Counted from the stretch's first letter, positions 26,384-36,261 are shown. The stretch is 64,000 bases of DNA from Flavobacterium sp. DG2-3 (GCF_030730925.1 NZ_JAVAMB010000011.1:1-64000); one strand, 5' to 3'. Notes: a model not told the origin generated them from the sequence alone. Numbers and translations: made by a program.

Positions 26384-26548
26384 TAGCCACAAATTCACGA
26401 ATTTTTATTATAAAGAGTAAAAATAATTCGTGAATTCGTGGCTATATTTTTTACACAAAATTTATTGTAGAGGCGCACCGCAGTGCGTCTTACGTTATGC
26501 AACCACAATGCTCAACTTTGTGTTAGACGCACTGCGGTGCGCCTCTAC
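26384..26548. repeat. Two consecutive inverted repeats after the DUF5694 gene
   Basis: The first (26384-26403 with 26425-26444, TAGCCACAAATTCACGAATT type, one mismatch) belongs to the GCCACGAATT family. The second is a perfect 24-bp inverted repeat (26467-26490 with 26525-26548) with the core GGCGCACCGCAGTGCGTCT, each arm near-palindromic, around a 34-nt loop. Both lie between convergent genes and are much richer in GC than the surroundings. Confidence 0.85.
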
Positions 26549-26563
26549 GTATCCTTTGAACAT

Positions 26564-26592
26564 AAAAAAACCATTCCTTTCGAAATGGTTTT
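26564..26592 (-). terminator. Terminator of sucC
   Basis: On the minus strand AAAACCATT pairs with AATGGTTTT around a CGAAAGG-type loop and ends in seven T, 27 bp after the sucC stop. Confidence 0.8.
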
Positions 26593-26618
26593 CTATATAA
26601 TTGATTTTCTTATTTTAA

Positions 26619-27812
26619 TTAAGAAAGTGCAGCTTTAACTTGGTCAGCAGCTTCTTGGAATTGAACAGCTGATAAAATTGGCATACCAGAATTATCGATT
26701 AATTCTTTTGCAATTTCAGCGTTTGTTCCTTGTAAACGTACAATGATTGGCACATTGATAGCGTCACCCATGTTTTTGTAAGCGTCAACAACACCTTGAG
26801 CAACACGGTCACAACGAACGATTCCTCCGAAGATGTTAATTAAGATCGCTTTTACGTTTGGATCTTTCAAGATAATTCTGAAAGCTGTTTCAACACGCTT
26901 AGCATCTGCAGTTCCTCCTACGTCAAGGAAGTTAGCAGGCTCAAAACCAGCGTATTTAATTAAGTCCATAGTTGCCATAGCAAGACCAGCTCCGTTTACC
27001 ATACATCCTACAGTACCGTCAAGGTCAACGTAGTTAAGACCAACTTCTTTAGCTTCAACTTCGATTGGATTCTCCTCACGGATATCTCTCATTTCAGCAT
27101 ATTTAGGTTGTCTGTATAAAGCGTTATCGTCGATATTTACTTTAGCATCAACTGCTAATATTTTGTTGTCAGAAGTTTTAAGAACTGGGTTGATTTCGAA
27201 CATAGAAGCATCAGAACCAATGTAAGCATTGTATAATGCGTCGATGAATTTCACCATTTCTTTGAAAGCGTTTCCAGAAAGACCTAAGTTGAAAGCAACT
27301 CTTCTAGCTTGGAAACCTTGCAATCCTACAGAAGGATCAATTTCCTCAGTAAAGATTAAGTGTGGAGTGTGCTCAGCAACTTCTTCGATATCCATTCCAC
27401 CTTCAGTAGAATACATAATCATGTTGCGTCCTGTACCTCTATTCAATAAAACAGAAACATAAAATTCAGAAGTTTCGCTTTCTCCAGGATAGTAAACATC
27501 TTCAGCAACTAATACTTTGTTTACTTTTTTACCTTCTGGCGGAGTTTGAGGCGTAATCAACTGCATTCCGATGATTTGTTCTGCTAACTCTTCTACTTGT
27601 TGTAAATTTTTTGCCAGCTTAACTCCACCACCTTTTCCACGACCACCTGCGTGAATTTGTGCTTTAATTACATGCCATCCTGTTCCAGTTTCGGCAGTTA
27701 ATTGTTTTGCAGCAGCCACAGCTTCAACTGCATTATTAGCCACGATTCCGCGTTGCACGCGTACTCCGTAACTCGCTAAAATTTCTTTTCCTTGATATTC
27801 GTGTATGTTCAT
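26619..27812 (-). CDS. sucC: Succinyl-CoA synthetase (ADP-forming) beta subunit
   Basis: SucC with SucD interconverts succinyl-CoA and succinate with formation of ATP or GTP. From the ATG at 27812 (MNIHEYQGKEILASYGV) the 397-residue product has normal length; the open frame runs 60 bp further upstream but includes the -7 box. The ATP-grasp domain fills the first 240 residues (AQIHAGGRGKGGGVKLAKN, FEINPVLKTSDNKILAVDAK), followed by the CoA-ligase domain (NFLDVGGTADAKRVETAFR, INIFGGIVRCDRVAQG). sucD is not in the window, so the subunits are encoded apart. Confidence 0.95.
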   Translation of the reverse strand: MNIHEYQGKEILASYGVRVQRGIVANNAVEAVAAAKQLTAETGTGWHVIKAQIHAGGRGKGGGVKLAKNLQQVEELAEQIIGMQLITPQTPPEGKKVNKVLVAEDVYYPGESETSEFYVSVLLNRGTGRNMIMYSTEGGMDIEEVAEHTPHLIFTEEIDPSVGLQGFQARRVAFNLGLSGNAFKEMVKFIDALYNAYIGSDASMFEINPVLKTSDNKILAVDAKVNIDDNALYRQPKYAEMRDIREENPIEVEAKEVGLNYVDLDGTVGCMVNGAGLAMATMDLIKYAGFEPANFLDVGGTADAKRVETAFRIILKDPNVKAILINIFGGIVRCDRVAQGVVDAYKNMGDAINVPIIVRLQGTNAEIAKELIDNSGMPILSAVQFQEAADQVKAALS

Positions 27813-27860
27813 AATATAGAATTTGTCTGGTCCTGAATTTATTTCAGAATAAAAGTGCGA

Positions 27861-27868
27861 CAAAAGTA
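27861..27868 (-). promoter_or_regulatory. -7 box of sucC
   Basis: On the minus strand the sequence reads TACTTTTG, matching TAnnTTTG, 49 bp before the ATG at 27812. This supports the shorter sucC start. Confidence 0.55.
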
Positions 27869-27872
27869 GCAA

Positions 27873-28202
27873 AATTCAACTTAAAAGTAAAATCTTTTTT
27901 AAATTAATAACTAGCCTTTAATTGATTCTTCACCTATTTAAATCGAAAGAAAAAAAATCATTAAACAATTGTATCTAAAAAGTTAACACAAAAACGCTAA
28001 AACGTTTGAGATTTAACAAAAACTTCACTGATATCAATACCTAAGCGACGATTTTTCTTAATATATTTTAATCGCAATTATGATTTTGATAATTCGCAAT
28101 GCTTTATCTGATAATTTTATCATTTAAGAACCCTTTTTCTAATATTCCTATAAAAATGAAAGCGAATAGATAAATTCACTACATTATGTTTAACGAAATC
28201 TT
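27873..28202. other. Divergent control region between sucC and gltB
   Basis: This AT-rich region holds the sucC promoter at one end and the gltB promoter at the other. I see short palindromes such as AACGCTAAAACGTTT (28004-28018) and TGATAATTTTATCA (28110-28123), which could be operators, but nothing that matches a known regulator site and no reading frame worth calling. Confidence 0.4.
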
Positions 28203-28210
28203 TATTTTTG
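28203..28210 (+). promoter_or_regulatory. -7 box of gltB
   Basis: TATTTTTG matches TAnnTTTG 18 bp before ATG 28228, within the upstream extension of the open frame, which argues for the later start. Confidence 0.5.
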
Positions 28211-28227
28211 TAAAAAAAATATCAAGA

Positions 28228-31200
28228 ATGAGAGTTAAAGAACAAGGGCTTTATCTGCCTGAATTTGAACACGACAATTGTGGTGCAGGATTTATTTGTA
28301 ATTTGAATGGTATTAAGTCAAATGATATTATTCACAAAGCATTAGACATCTTAATTAAATTGGAACATCGTGGTGCCGTAAGTTCTGATGGAAGAACTGG
28401 TGACGGAGCCGGAATTTTATTCGACATTCCTCATGATTTTTTTAAGAAAGTATGTGACTTTGAAATCCCTGAAGCGCGTGAGTATGCAGTAGGAATGGTT
28501 TTTTTACCAAAAAGCAAAAACCAAGTTTCTTTCTGTATTAATGCATTTGAGGCAACTATTAAAGATCAAAACTTAAAAGTTTTAGGTTGGAGAGATGTGC
28601 CAGTTGACGTTGAAAATTTAGGTGAAATCGCCGCAGAAAAAGAACCAACTGTTAAACAAGTTTTCGTTTCTAAAAACGGACAGGATTTAACAGAACAAGA
28701 ATTTAATGCAAAACTTTTTGCAGCTAGAAAAATTGCCGAACATGCCGTAAGAGGATCTAAAACTTCTGAAAGCCACATGTTTTATTTTACTAGTTTATCG
28801 ACAACTACTATAATATATAAAGGTCTATTGATGCCAGAAGACATCAGCCGTTATTATATAGATTTAAAAGATCCAGACTTGGTAACTCGTCTTGCACTTG
28901 TACACCAGCGTTTCTCAACAAATACTTTCCCGTCTTGGGACTTAGCTCAGCCGTTTAGATACATGTGTCATAATGGTGAGATTAACACACTTCGCGGAAA
29001 CGTAAGCCGTATGCGTGCTCGTGAAGAGCTTATGCAAAGCAAAGTTTTTGGCGATGATATCAAAAAATTATTCCCAATTATCTTAGAAGGAAAATCAGAT
29101 TCTGCTTCTATGGATATGGTGGTTGAACTTTTATTAATGACTGGACGTTCTCTTCCAGAGGCAATGATGATGGTTGTTCCTGAAGCTTGGGAAAAACACC
29201 AAACTATGTCTGCTGAGAAAAGAGCTTTCTATGAGTACAATGCTTGTATCATGGAGCCTTGGGATGGTCCTGCTTCTATTCCGTTTACAGATGGAAACGT
29301 AATTGGAGCTTTACTAGACAGAAACGGACTTCGTCCTTCTCGTTATACTTTAACGAAAAGCGGATTCGTAATTATGTCATCTGAAATTGGTGTATTAGAC
29401 ATCGATCCAGAAGATGTAATTCAGCACGGACGTTTGGAACCAGGAAAAATGTTCTTAGTTGATATGAATGAAGGGCGTATCATCGAAGACGAAGAAGTTA
29501 AGAAAGCGATAGTTACAAAACGTCCTTACCAGCAATGGGTTGACGAAAACTTATTGCCATTGGCTAAAGTTCCTTACACCAACAACCCTACTCCTGTTGA
29601 AAAATTAGATTTCTTAACAAGACAGCGTTTGTTTGGCTATACAATTGAAGATTTAAAAACAATCATTAATCCAATGGGAAGCGACGGAGCTGAAGCAATC
29701 AGTTCTATGGGTAACGATACGCCTTTGGCGGTTTTATCAGATCAGCCTCAGTTGTTGTACAATTACTTCAAACAATTGTTTGCTCAGGTTACTAACCCTC
29801 CGTTGGATGGTATTCGCGAAGAAATCATCACAGATATCAGTTTAGCGATTGGAGGAGATTTCAATATTTTCGAAATCGAATCTAAACAATGTAAAAAATT
29901 AAAAATCCAAAATCCAGTTATTTCTAATGAGGATTTGGATAAAATTAGAAATATTGATCACGCAGATTTCAAATCGGCTACCATTTCTACTTTATACAAA
30001 ATAGAAAAAGGAGTTAATGGTTTGGAGCGTGCTCTTGAAAAATGCGTTCAAGCGACTTTTAAAGCGGTTGAAGACGGATGCAACATCATTATCTTATCAG
30101 ATAGAGGTGTTAGCGAAGAGTTGGCTCCAATTCCAATGTTATTGGCTTGTTCTTACATTCACCACTCTTTAAACATTTTACAAGTTCGTTCTAAATTTGG
30201 AATCATCATCGAATCTGCTGAACCACGTGAACCGCATCATTTTGCTTTATTGTTCGGATACGGCGCAAGTGCGATCAATCCTTACATGGTTAATGAAATT
30301 ATTCACGATCAAGTGGAAAAAGGTTTCATTACGAAAGTAAAAGCAGATTATGCTGTTGTAAACTACAACAAAGCAATCGCAAAAGGAATTGTAAAAATCA
30401 TGAACAAAATCGGTATCTCTACTTTACATTCATATAGAGCTGCTCAGATTTTCGAGATTTTAGGATTAAACAAAACATTTACATCTAAATATTTCCCTTA
30501 CACTCCATCAAGAATTGAAGGAATCGGTTTAATGGAAGTAGAGAAAGAAGTGAAGAAACGTTTCCAAAAAGCTTTCCCAAATTCAAAAATTGCAAACTTG
30601 CTTTCTCTTGAAATTGGAGGTATTTACAGATGGAGACGTGGTGGTGAAAAACACATGTTTAACCCAACGACGATTTCTAAATTACAGCAAGCAGTTCGTT
30701 TAAACAGCCCAGAAAGCTATAAAGAATATGCAAACGCTGTAAACGAGCAAAGCTCAAACCTAATGACGATTAGAGGTTTATTTGAATTCAACAATTTAGA
30801 TCCAATTTCTATTGACGAAGTAGAACCATGGACAGAAATCGTTAAGAAATTCAAAACTGGAGCAATGTCTTACGGTTCTATCAGCCAAGAAGCGCACGAG
30901 AACTTGGCGATTGCAATGAACAGAATTGGCGGAAAAAGTAACTCTGGAGAAGGTGGAGAAGATCCAAGACGTTTCCAGAAAGAAATTAACGGAGATTCTA
31001 GAAACTCAGCGATCAAACAAGTTGCTTCTGGACGTTTCGGGGTTTCGATCAACTATTTGACAAACGCTAGAGAAATCCAAATCAAAATGGCTCAGGGAGC
31101 AAAACCTGGAGAAGGTGGACAGTTACCTGGAGAAAAAGTAGTGCCTTGGATTGCCGAAACGAGAAACTCTACACCTTATGTAGGTTTGATTTCGCCTCCG

Positions 31201-32745
31201 CCTCACCACGATATCTACTCTATTGAGGATTTATCTCAGTTGATTTATGATTTGAAAAATGCAAACCGTGAAGCTCGTATCAACGTAAAACTAGTTTCTG
31301 AAGTTGGAGTTGGAACAATTGCTGCTGGTGTTGCAAAAGCAAAAGCTGACGTTATCTTAATCTCTGGTTATGATGGAGGAACGGGTGCTGCACCATTAAC
31401 TTCATTACAGCACACAGGTATTCCATGGGAACTTGGTTTAGCTGAAGCGCAACAAACACTTATCTTGAACGACTTAAGAAGCCGTGTAGTTCTAGAATGT
31501 GACGGACAGTTAAAAACAGGACGTGACGTGGCGATAGCTGCTTTACTTGGTGCAGAAGAATTCGGATTTGCTACGGCTCCGCTTGTAGCTTCTGGATGTA
31601 TCATGATGAGAGCTTGTCACTTAAATACTTGTCCAGTTGGTATTGCAACTCAGGATCCAGAATTGAGAAAAAATTTCAAAGGAACTCCAGAGCACGTAAT
31701 CAACTTCATGTATTTTATTGCTGAGGAGTTAAGAGAAATCATGGCTCAGTTAGGTTTCAGAACATTAAAAGAAATGGTTGGTCAGTCTCAAAAATTAAAC
31801 GTAGACAAAGCGATCAAACATTATAAAGCAAATGGTTTAGACTTATCAACTATTCTATACAAACCGGAAAAAGCGAAACATGTGCCAATTCACAATACAA
31901 CAACTCAAGATCATGCTCTTGAAAACGTATTGGATTTCGACATCATCAAAGAAGCAATTCCATCTATCTATAGAAAAGAGAAAACGAGAGTTACCTTCAA
32001 AATTAAAAATACCGATCGTTCTGTAGGAGCGATTTTGAGTAACGAAATCTCAAAAATTTATGGCGCACAAGGATTACCAGATGACACTATTTTAGTTGAT
32101 TTTGAAGGTTCTGCCGGACAAAGTTTTGGTGCATTTGCAACAAACGGATTGTCATTTAAAATTCACGGAAACTGTAATGACTATTTAGGAAAAGGTCTTT
32201 CTGGAGGAAAACTAATTGTAAAAGTACCTCCTACTGCAACTTTCAAACCTGAAGACAACATCATTATCGGAAACGTTGCCCTTTACGGAGCTATTACCGG
32301 AGAGGCTTATATTAATGGTATCGCAGGAGAGCGTTTCTGTGTGAGAAACTCTGGAGCAACAGCAGTTGTAGAAGGAATTGGAGATCACGGATGTGAGTAC
32401 ATGACAGGTGGTACAGTAGTAGTTTTAGGAAAAACAGGAAGAAACTTCGCAGCTGGTATGAGCGGTGGTGTGGCTTATGTTTACGATCCGAACAAGAAAT
32501 TCGATTCAACAGTATGTAACATGGAAATGGTTGCATTTGATCCATTGGAAGAAGAGGACGTTACTAAACTAAGAAAACTGATCAAAAACCATTCATTGTA
32601 CACGAGCAGTCCATTAGCAAAAAGAATTTTAGCAGACTGGGAAAATCAAACACAGCACTTCGTAAAAGTAATGCCGACAGATTACAAAAAAGCATTAAAA
32701 CGAATTGCAGAAGAAAAACAAATAGAAGAATTAATAGCAGGTTAA
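28228..32745 (+). CDS. gltB: Glutamate synthase large (alpha) subunit
   Basis: GltB makes two glutamates from glutamine and 2-oxoglutarate with electrons from GltD. From ATG 28228 the product has 1505 residues. Cys18 in EHDNCGAGF should become the N-terminal nucleophile after removal of a 17-residue propeptide. In order: glutaminase domain (18 to about 430), central domain, FMN-binding synthase domain (about 820-1200; GEGGEDPRRF, GAKPGEGGQLPG, ISGYDGGTGAAPLTS), the 3Fe-4S cluster cysteines in MRACHLNTCPVGIAT, and the GXGXG domain at the end. gltD follows 122 bp later. The codon bias indicates strong expression. Confidence 0.97.
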   Translation: MRVKEQGLYLPEFEHDNCGAGFICNLNGIKSNDIIHKALDILIKLEHRGAVSSDGRTGDGAGILFDIPHDFFKKVCDFEIPEAREYAVGMVFLPKSKNQVSFCINAFEATIKDQNLKVLGWRDVPVDVENLGEIAAEKEPTVKQVFVSKNGQDLTEQEFNAKLFAARKIAEHAVRGSKTSESHMFYFTSLSTTTIIYKGLLMPEDISRYYIDLKDPDLVTRLALVHQRFSTNTFPSWDLAQPFRYMCHNGEINTLRGNVSRMRAREELMQSKVFGDDIKKLFPIILEGKSDSASMDMVVELLLMTGRSLPEAMMMVVPEAWEKHQTMSAEKRAFYEYNACIMEPWDGPASIPFTDGNVIGALLDRNGLRPSRYTLTKSGFVIMSSEIGVLDIDPEDVIQHGRLEPGKMFLVDMNEGRIIEDEEVKKAIVTKRPYQQWVDENLLPLAKVPYTNNPTPVEKLDFLTRQRLFGYTIEDLKTIINPMGSDGAEAISSMGNDTPLAVLSDQPQLLYNYFKQLFAQVTNPPLDGIREEIITDISLAIGGDFNIFEIESKQCKKLKIQNPVISNEDLDKIRNIDHADFKSATISTLYKIEKGVNGLERALEKCVQATFKAVEDGCNIIILSDRGVSEELAPIPMLLACSYIHHSLNILQVRSKFGIIIESAEPREPHHFALLFGYGASAINPYMVNEIIHDQVEKGFITKVKADYAVVNYNKAIAKGIVKIMNKIGISTLHSYRAAQIFEILGLNKTFTSKYFPYTPSRIEGIGLMEVEKEVKKRFQKAFPNSKIANLLSLEIGGIYRWRRGGEKHMFNPTTISKLQQAVRLNSPESYKEYANAVNEQSSNLMTIRGLFEFNNLDPISIDEVEPWTEIVKKFKTGAMSYGSISQEAHENLAIAMNRIGGKSNSGEGGEDPRRFQKEINGDSRNSAIKQVASGRFGVSINYLTNAREIQIKMAQGAKPGEGGQLPGEKVVPWIAETRNSTPYVGLISPPPHHDIYSIEDLSQLIYDLKNANREARINVKLVSEVGVGTIAAGVAKAKADVILISGYDGGTGAAPLTSLQHTGIPWELGLAEAQQTLILNDLRSRVVLECDGQLKTGRDVAIAALLGAEEFGFATAPLVASGCIMMRACHLNTCPVGIATQDPELRKNFKGTPEHVINFMYFIAEELREIMAQLGFRTLKEMVGQSQKLNVDKAIKHYKANGLDLSTILYKPEKAKHVPIHNTTTQDHALENVLDFDIIKEAIPSIYRKEKTRVTFKIKNTDRSVGAILSNEISKIYGAQGLPDDTILVDFEGSAGQSFGAFATNGLSFKIHGNCNDYLGKGLSGGKLIVKVPPTATFKPEDNIIIGNVALYGAITGEAYINGIAGERFCVRNSGATAVVEGIGDHGCEYMTGGTVVVLGKTGRNFAAGMSGGVAYVYDPNKKFDSTVCNMEMVAFDPLEEEDVTKLRKLIKNHSLYTSSPLAKRILADWENQTQHFVKVMPTDYKKALKRIAEEKQIEELIAG

Positions 32746-32867
32746 ATTTTAGATTTTAGAGTTCAGATTTTAGATTTCTTCACTATGTCTTCCTGAGCGG
32801 AGTCGAAGGATTTTGGAATTTGGAATTTAAAAAATTGGAATTTAAAATTGAAAATTATTTAAATGTC
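32746..32867. repeat. Repeat-filled spacer inside the gltB-gltD unit
   Basis: The spacer joins three dispersed repeat types: AGATTTTAGA units (32750-32775), the CTGAGCGGAGTCGAAG repeat (32791-32811) and GGAATTTGGAATTT units (32813-32850). It has no clear terminator, so gltD is probably still co-transcribed. Confidence 0.65.
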
Positions 32868-34322
32868 ATGGGTAAAATAGGCGGATTTAAAGAATATAAT
32901 AGAGCCGACGAAAGTAATTTAGCAGTTGCAGAACGTGTTGCCAACTACAACGAATTTACTATTCCGGTACCAAAAGATAAATTAAAAGAACAAGGATCAA
33001 GATGTATGGACTGTGGTATTCCTTTTTGCCACAGCGGATGTCCGTTAGGAAATTTAATTCCTGACTTCAACGACATGGTACATCAGGAAGAATGGCAGAG
33101 CGCATTAGAAATTTTGCAATCTACTAACAACTTCCCAGAATTTACAGGTCGTTTATGCCCTGCTCCATGTGAGAAATCATGTGTATTAGGAATCATCAAA
33201 GATCCGGTTTCTATCGAAAACATCGAAAAAAGCATCGTAGAAAGAGGTTTCGCTGAAGGATGGATTAAACCACAAGCACCAAAAACTAGAACTGGAAAAA
33301 CAGTTGCGGTTATTGGTTCTGGACCTGCAGGTCTTGCAGCGGCTCAACAATTAAACAGAGCGGGTCACACCGTTACTGTTTTTGAAAGAGACAACGCAAT
33401 TGGAGGTTTATTACGTTACGGAATTCCAAACTTCAAATTAGAAAAAGGAATTATCGACCGTCGTGTAGCGATTCTAGAAGCAGAAGGAATCACTTTCAAA
33501 ACGAATGTAAATGTTGGTGTTAACTTCAGCGTTGAAGAATTAAACCAATTCGATTCTATCGTTTTATGCGGAGGAGCAACTGAAAGAAGAAGCTTGCCAA
33601 CTAAAGGAATCGAAAGCAAAGGTGTTGTTCAGGCAATGGACTTCTTGACACAGCAGACTAAAGTTCTTTTCGGAGAATCTATTCCAGATCAAGTTAAAGC
33701 TACTGGTAAAGACGTAATCGTTATTGGTGGTGGAGATACTGGTTCTGACTGTATCGGAACTTCTAACAGACACGGAGCGAAATCGGTAACTAACTTTGAG
33801 ATTTTACCAAAACCTCCAGTTGGAAGAAGCGAATCAACTCCATGGCCTTTCTGGCCGTTACAGTTAAAAACATCTTCTTCTCACGAAGAAGGTTGCGACA
33901 GAAACTGGTTAATCAATACTAAAGAATTCATTTCTAACGAAAAAGGCGAATTAACTGGATTAAAAACAGTTGAAGTTGCTTGGAAAATGACCCCAGGAAA
34001 CAGACCAGAACTAATCGAAAAAGAAGGTTCTGAGAAAATCTGGCCTTGTGACTTAGCGTTATTAGCTCTTGGATTTACAGGTCCTGAGAAAACGTTAAGC
34101 GAGCAATTAGGAATTGAAACTGATATGAGAAGCAATTACAAAGCTCATAACTATCAGACAAATGTTCCTCATATCTTCACAGCTGGAGATATGCGCCGTG
34201 GACAATCATTAATCGTGTGGGCTATTTCAGAAGGTCGCGAAGCAGCAAGAGAAGTAGATTTATTCCTTATGGGATCTACAAACTTGCCTACTAAAGGAAA
34301 AGGAGATTTACCAAGTTTGTAA
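32868..34322 (+). CDS. gltD: Glutamate synthase small (beta) subunit
   Basis: GltD takes electrons from NAD(P)H through FAD and 4Fe-4S clusters to GltB. The 484-residue product from ATG 32868 (MGKIGGFKEYNRADE) has normal length; 48 upstream bases are open but consist of repeat sequence. Seen are the N-terminal cluster cysteines CMDCGIPFCHSGCP (about 44-57) and CPAPCEKSC (about 94-102), the FAD site IGSGPAGLAAAQQ (about 148-160), the NADPH site IGGGDTGSD and the C-terminal FAD contact TAGDMRRGQSLIVWAI. Confidence 0.95.
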   Translation: MGKIGGFKEYNRADESNLAVAERVANYNEFTIPVPKDKLKEQGSRCMDCGIPFCHSGCPLGNLIPDFNDMVHQEEWQSALEILQSTNNFPEFTGRLCPAPCEKSCVLGIIKDPVSIENIEKSIVERGFAEGWIKPQAPKTRTGKTVAVIGSGPAGLAAAQQLNRAGHTVTVFERDNAIGGLLRYGIPNFKLEKGIIDRRVAILEAEGITFKTNVNVGVNFSVEELNQFDSIVLCGGATERRSLPTKGIESKGVVQAMDFLTQQTKVLFGESIPDQVKATGKDVIVIGGGDTGSDCIGTSNRHGAKSVTNFEILPKPPVGRSESTPWPFWPLQLKTSSSHEEGCDRNWLINTKEFISNEKGELTGLKTVEVAWKMTPGNRPELIEKEGSEKIWPCDLALLALGFTGPEKTLSEQLGIETDMRSNYKAHNYQTNVPHIFTAGDMRRGQSLIVWAISEGREAAREVDLFLMGSTNLPTKGKGDLPSL

Positions 34323-34419
34323 ATTAAAGCTACTAAGGTGCTGAGATTCTAAGCTTCTAGTTTTTCTTTTAGCATCTTAAAAATCTTTATTCCGATAACA
34401 ACATAACTACTACAACAAA

Positions 34420-34720
34420 CCCTTGAATTTATATTCAGGGGTTTTGTTTTTTTGCAAAAATTTTTTCCGCCACGACCCGAGCGATAGCGAATAGACGAAG
34501 CAATTACACAGATTTCTGGTATTTTTTTTGAAAATCTTATTTCGAATTGTATTTCAAACATAGCCCACGGTTTCAACCGTGGGTACACAATGCAAATCCT
34601 CAACGATGCGCAACAATACTTTTCCCACGGTTGAAACCGTGGGCTATGTTCTTTAAAAAATTATGAAAATCATTTTTTAAAGAAAAAAAACTGTGTTAAT
34701 CTGTGTAATCTGTAGCATAA
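34420..34720. repeat. Large composite repeat region between gltD and lysA
   Basis: This gene-free stretch contains a perfect 27-bp inverted repeat (34557-34583 with 34624-34650; core CCCACGGTTTCAACCGTGGG, each arm itself palindromic, 40-nt loop). The repeat GACCCGAGCGATAGCGAATA (34474-34493, continuing to 34505) recurs inverted at 58960-58991. ATTACACAGATTT (34503-34515) pairs loosely with the AATCTGTGTAATCTGT tract near 34695, giving an outer layer. A short stem AACCCTTGAATTTATATTCAGGGGTT near 34418-34443 may terminate gltD. Confidence 0.8.
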
Positions 34721-34896
34721 TTTAATTTTCAACAATATTTACAATTAGAAAAATTCGTGAATTAGTGCAAAAAAACTTAGTACCTTAGCATCTCAGAACC
34801 TTACCACCTTAAAAAAAGGTTACAAAATTCCAAAAACAGCAACTTTTTGTTCAAAATAAAACAATTTGTTATAATTTGTTATTTTTCTGCAAATTA

Positions 34897-34927
34897 TTTG
34901 CGGATAGACAAAAGTGTAATACATTTG
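34897..34927 (+). promoter_or_regulatory. Promoter of lysA
   Basis: TTTG at 34897-34900 and TACATTTG at 34920-34927 are separated by 19 bp. This is the best match in the window to the Bacteroidetes promoter. The start of lysA is 20 bp downstream. Confidence 0.85.
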
Positions 34928-34946
34928 CTCAAAATAGTTTATAAAA

Positions 34947-36170
34947 ATGCAAGCAAAAGATTTACTGCAGTTAGCAGACCAATTTGGAAGTCCATTGTAT
35001 GTTTACGATGCTGAAAAAATCCAATCTCAGTACAACAGATTAACTAAAGCTTTCTCTAAGGTAGAAAACTTAAGAGTTAATTACGCCATGAAGGCATTGT
35101 CTAACGTTGCGATTCTACAGTTATTAAAGAACATGGGGTCTGGCTTAGATACTGTATCAATTCAGGAAGTTCAGTTAGGACTTCACGCTGGCTACGATCC
35201 TGACAAAATTTTCTTTACACCAAACGGCGTTTCTCTTGAAGAAATCGAAGAAGTTGCTGCTATGGGTGTTCAAATCAATATCGACAATTTATCAATTCTA
35301 GAGCAATTCGGAACCAAACATCCACATATTCCAGTTTGTATTCGTATCAATCCACACGTAATGGCGGGTGGAAATGCTAATATTTCTGTTGGACATATCG
35401 ATAGTAAATTCGGGATTTCTGTACACCAGATTCCGCATATCTTGCGAATTGTTGAAAACACAAAAATGAGTATCGTTGGAATCCACATGCACACAGGATC
35501 TGATATCTTAGATATCGAAGTATTCTTGTATGCTGCCGAAATCTTGTTTGATACCGCAAAACACTTCAAAGATTTACAATTCTTAGATTTCGGAAGCGGA
35601 TTCAAAGTTCCTTACAAAAAAGACGATATCGAAACAGACATCGAAGAATTAGGTAAAAAATTATCAAAAAGATTCAACGCTTTCTGTACTGAATACGGTA
35701 GAGATTTAACTTTAATTTTCGAACCAGGAAAATTCTTGGTGAGCGAAGCAGGTCATTTCTTAGTAAAAGTAAACGTAGTAAAACAAACAACTTCTACCGT
35801 TTTTGCTGGAGTAGATAGTGGTTTCAACCACTTAATTCGTCCAATGTTGTACGGATCTTCGCACCATATCGAAAATATTTCTAACCCAAAAGGAAAAGAG
35901 CGTTTCTATTCTGTTGTAGGTTACATTTGCGAAACCGATACTTTTGCAAACAACCGCAGAATTCCAGAAATCACAGAAGGTGATATTTTAGCTTTCCGTA
36001 ACGCCGGAGCATATTGTTTCTCAATGTCTTCGAACTACAATTCAAGATACAAACCAGCTGAAGTTCTTTGGATGAACGGACAGGGAATCTTGATTCGTGC
36101 TCACGAAACATTCGAAGATTTACTTAAAAATCAAATTCCGTTGCCACAAGAAATTGCTGCAACAGTTTAA
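34947..36170 (+). CDS. lysA: Diaminopimelate decarboxylase
   Basis: LysA converts meso-diaminopimelate to L-lysine and CO2, the last step of lysine synthesis. The 407-residue PLP enzyme (fold type III) has the Schiff-base lysine in NYAMKALSN (Lys49), the HMHTGSDILD glycine/His segment near 175-184, FGSGFKVPY, EPGKFLVSEAG and the catalytic Cys motif GYICETDTFA with the later NAGAYCFSMSSNYNSR. The length is normal. It is monocistronic, with its own strong promoter and a terminator. Confidence 0.95.
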   Translation: MQAKDLLQLADQFGSPLYVYDAEKIQSQYNRLTKAFSKVENLRVNYAMKALSNVAILQLLKNMGSGLDTVSIQEVQLGLHAGYDPDKIFFTPNGVSLEEIEEVAAMGVQINIDNLSILEQFGTKHPHIPVCIRINPHVMAGGNANISVGHIDSKFGISVHQIPHILRIVENTKMSIVGIHMHTGSDILDIEVFLYAAEILFDTAKHFKDLQFLDFGSGFKVPYKKDDIETDIEELGKKLSKRFNAFCTEYGRDLTLIFEPGKFLVSEAGHFLVKVNVVKQTTSTVFAGVDSGFNHLIRPMLYGSSHHIENISNPKGKERFYSVVGYICETDTFANNRRIPEITEGDILAFRNAGAYCFSMSSNYNSRYKPAEVLWMNGQGILIRAHETFEDLLKNQIPLPQEIAATV

Positions 36171-36195
36171 ATAAAAAAAAAGAGAATATCTATTG

Positions 36196-36228
36196 AATCC
36201 CGTTTCTTAATTGAGGCGGGATTTTTTA
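36196..36228 (+). terminator. Terminator of lysA
   Basis: AATCCCG (36196-36202) pairs with CGGGATT (36217-36223), followed by T residues. Confidence 0.75.
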
Positions 36229-36261
36229 TTGTAGATTTCTGATTTTAGATTTTAGATTTTT

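Noticed and set aside
34349..34603. An 84-codon minus-strand frame between gltD and lysA
   Set aside because: It crosses repeat arms and has no coding-like composition or start signal.
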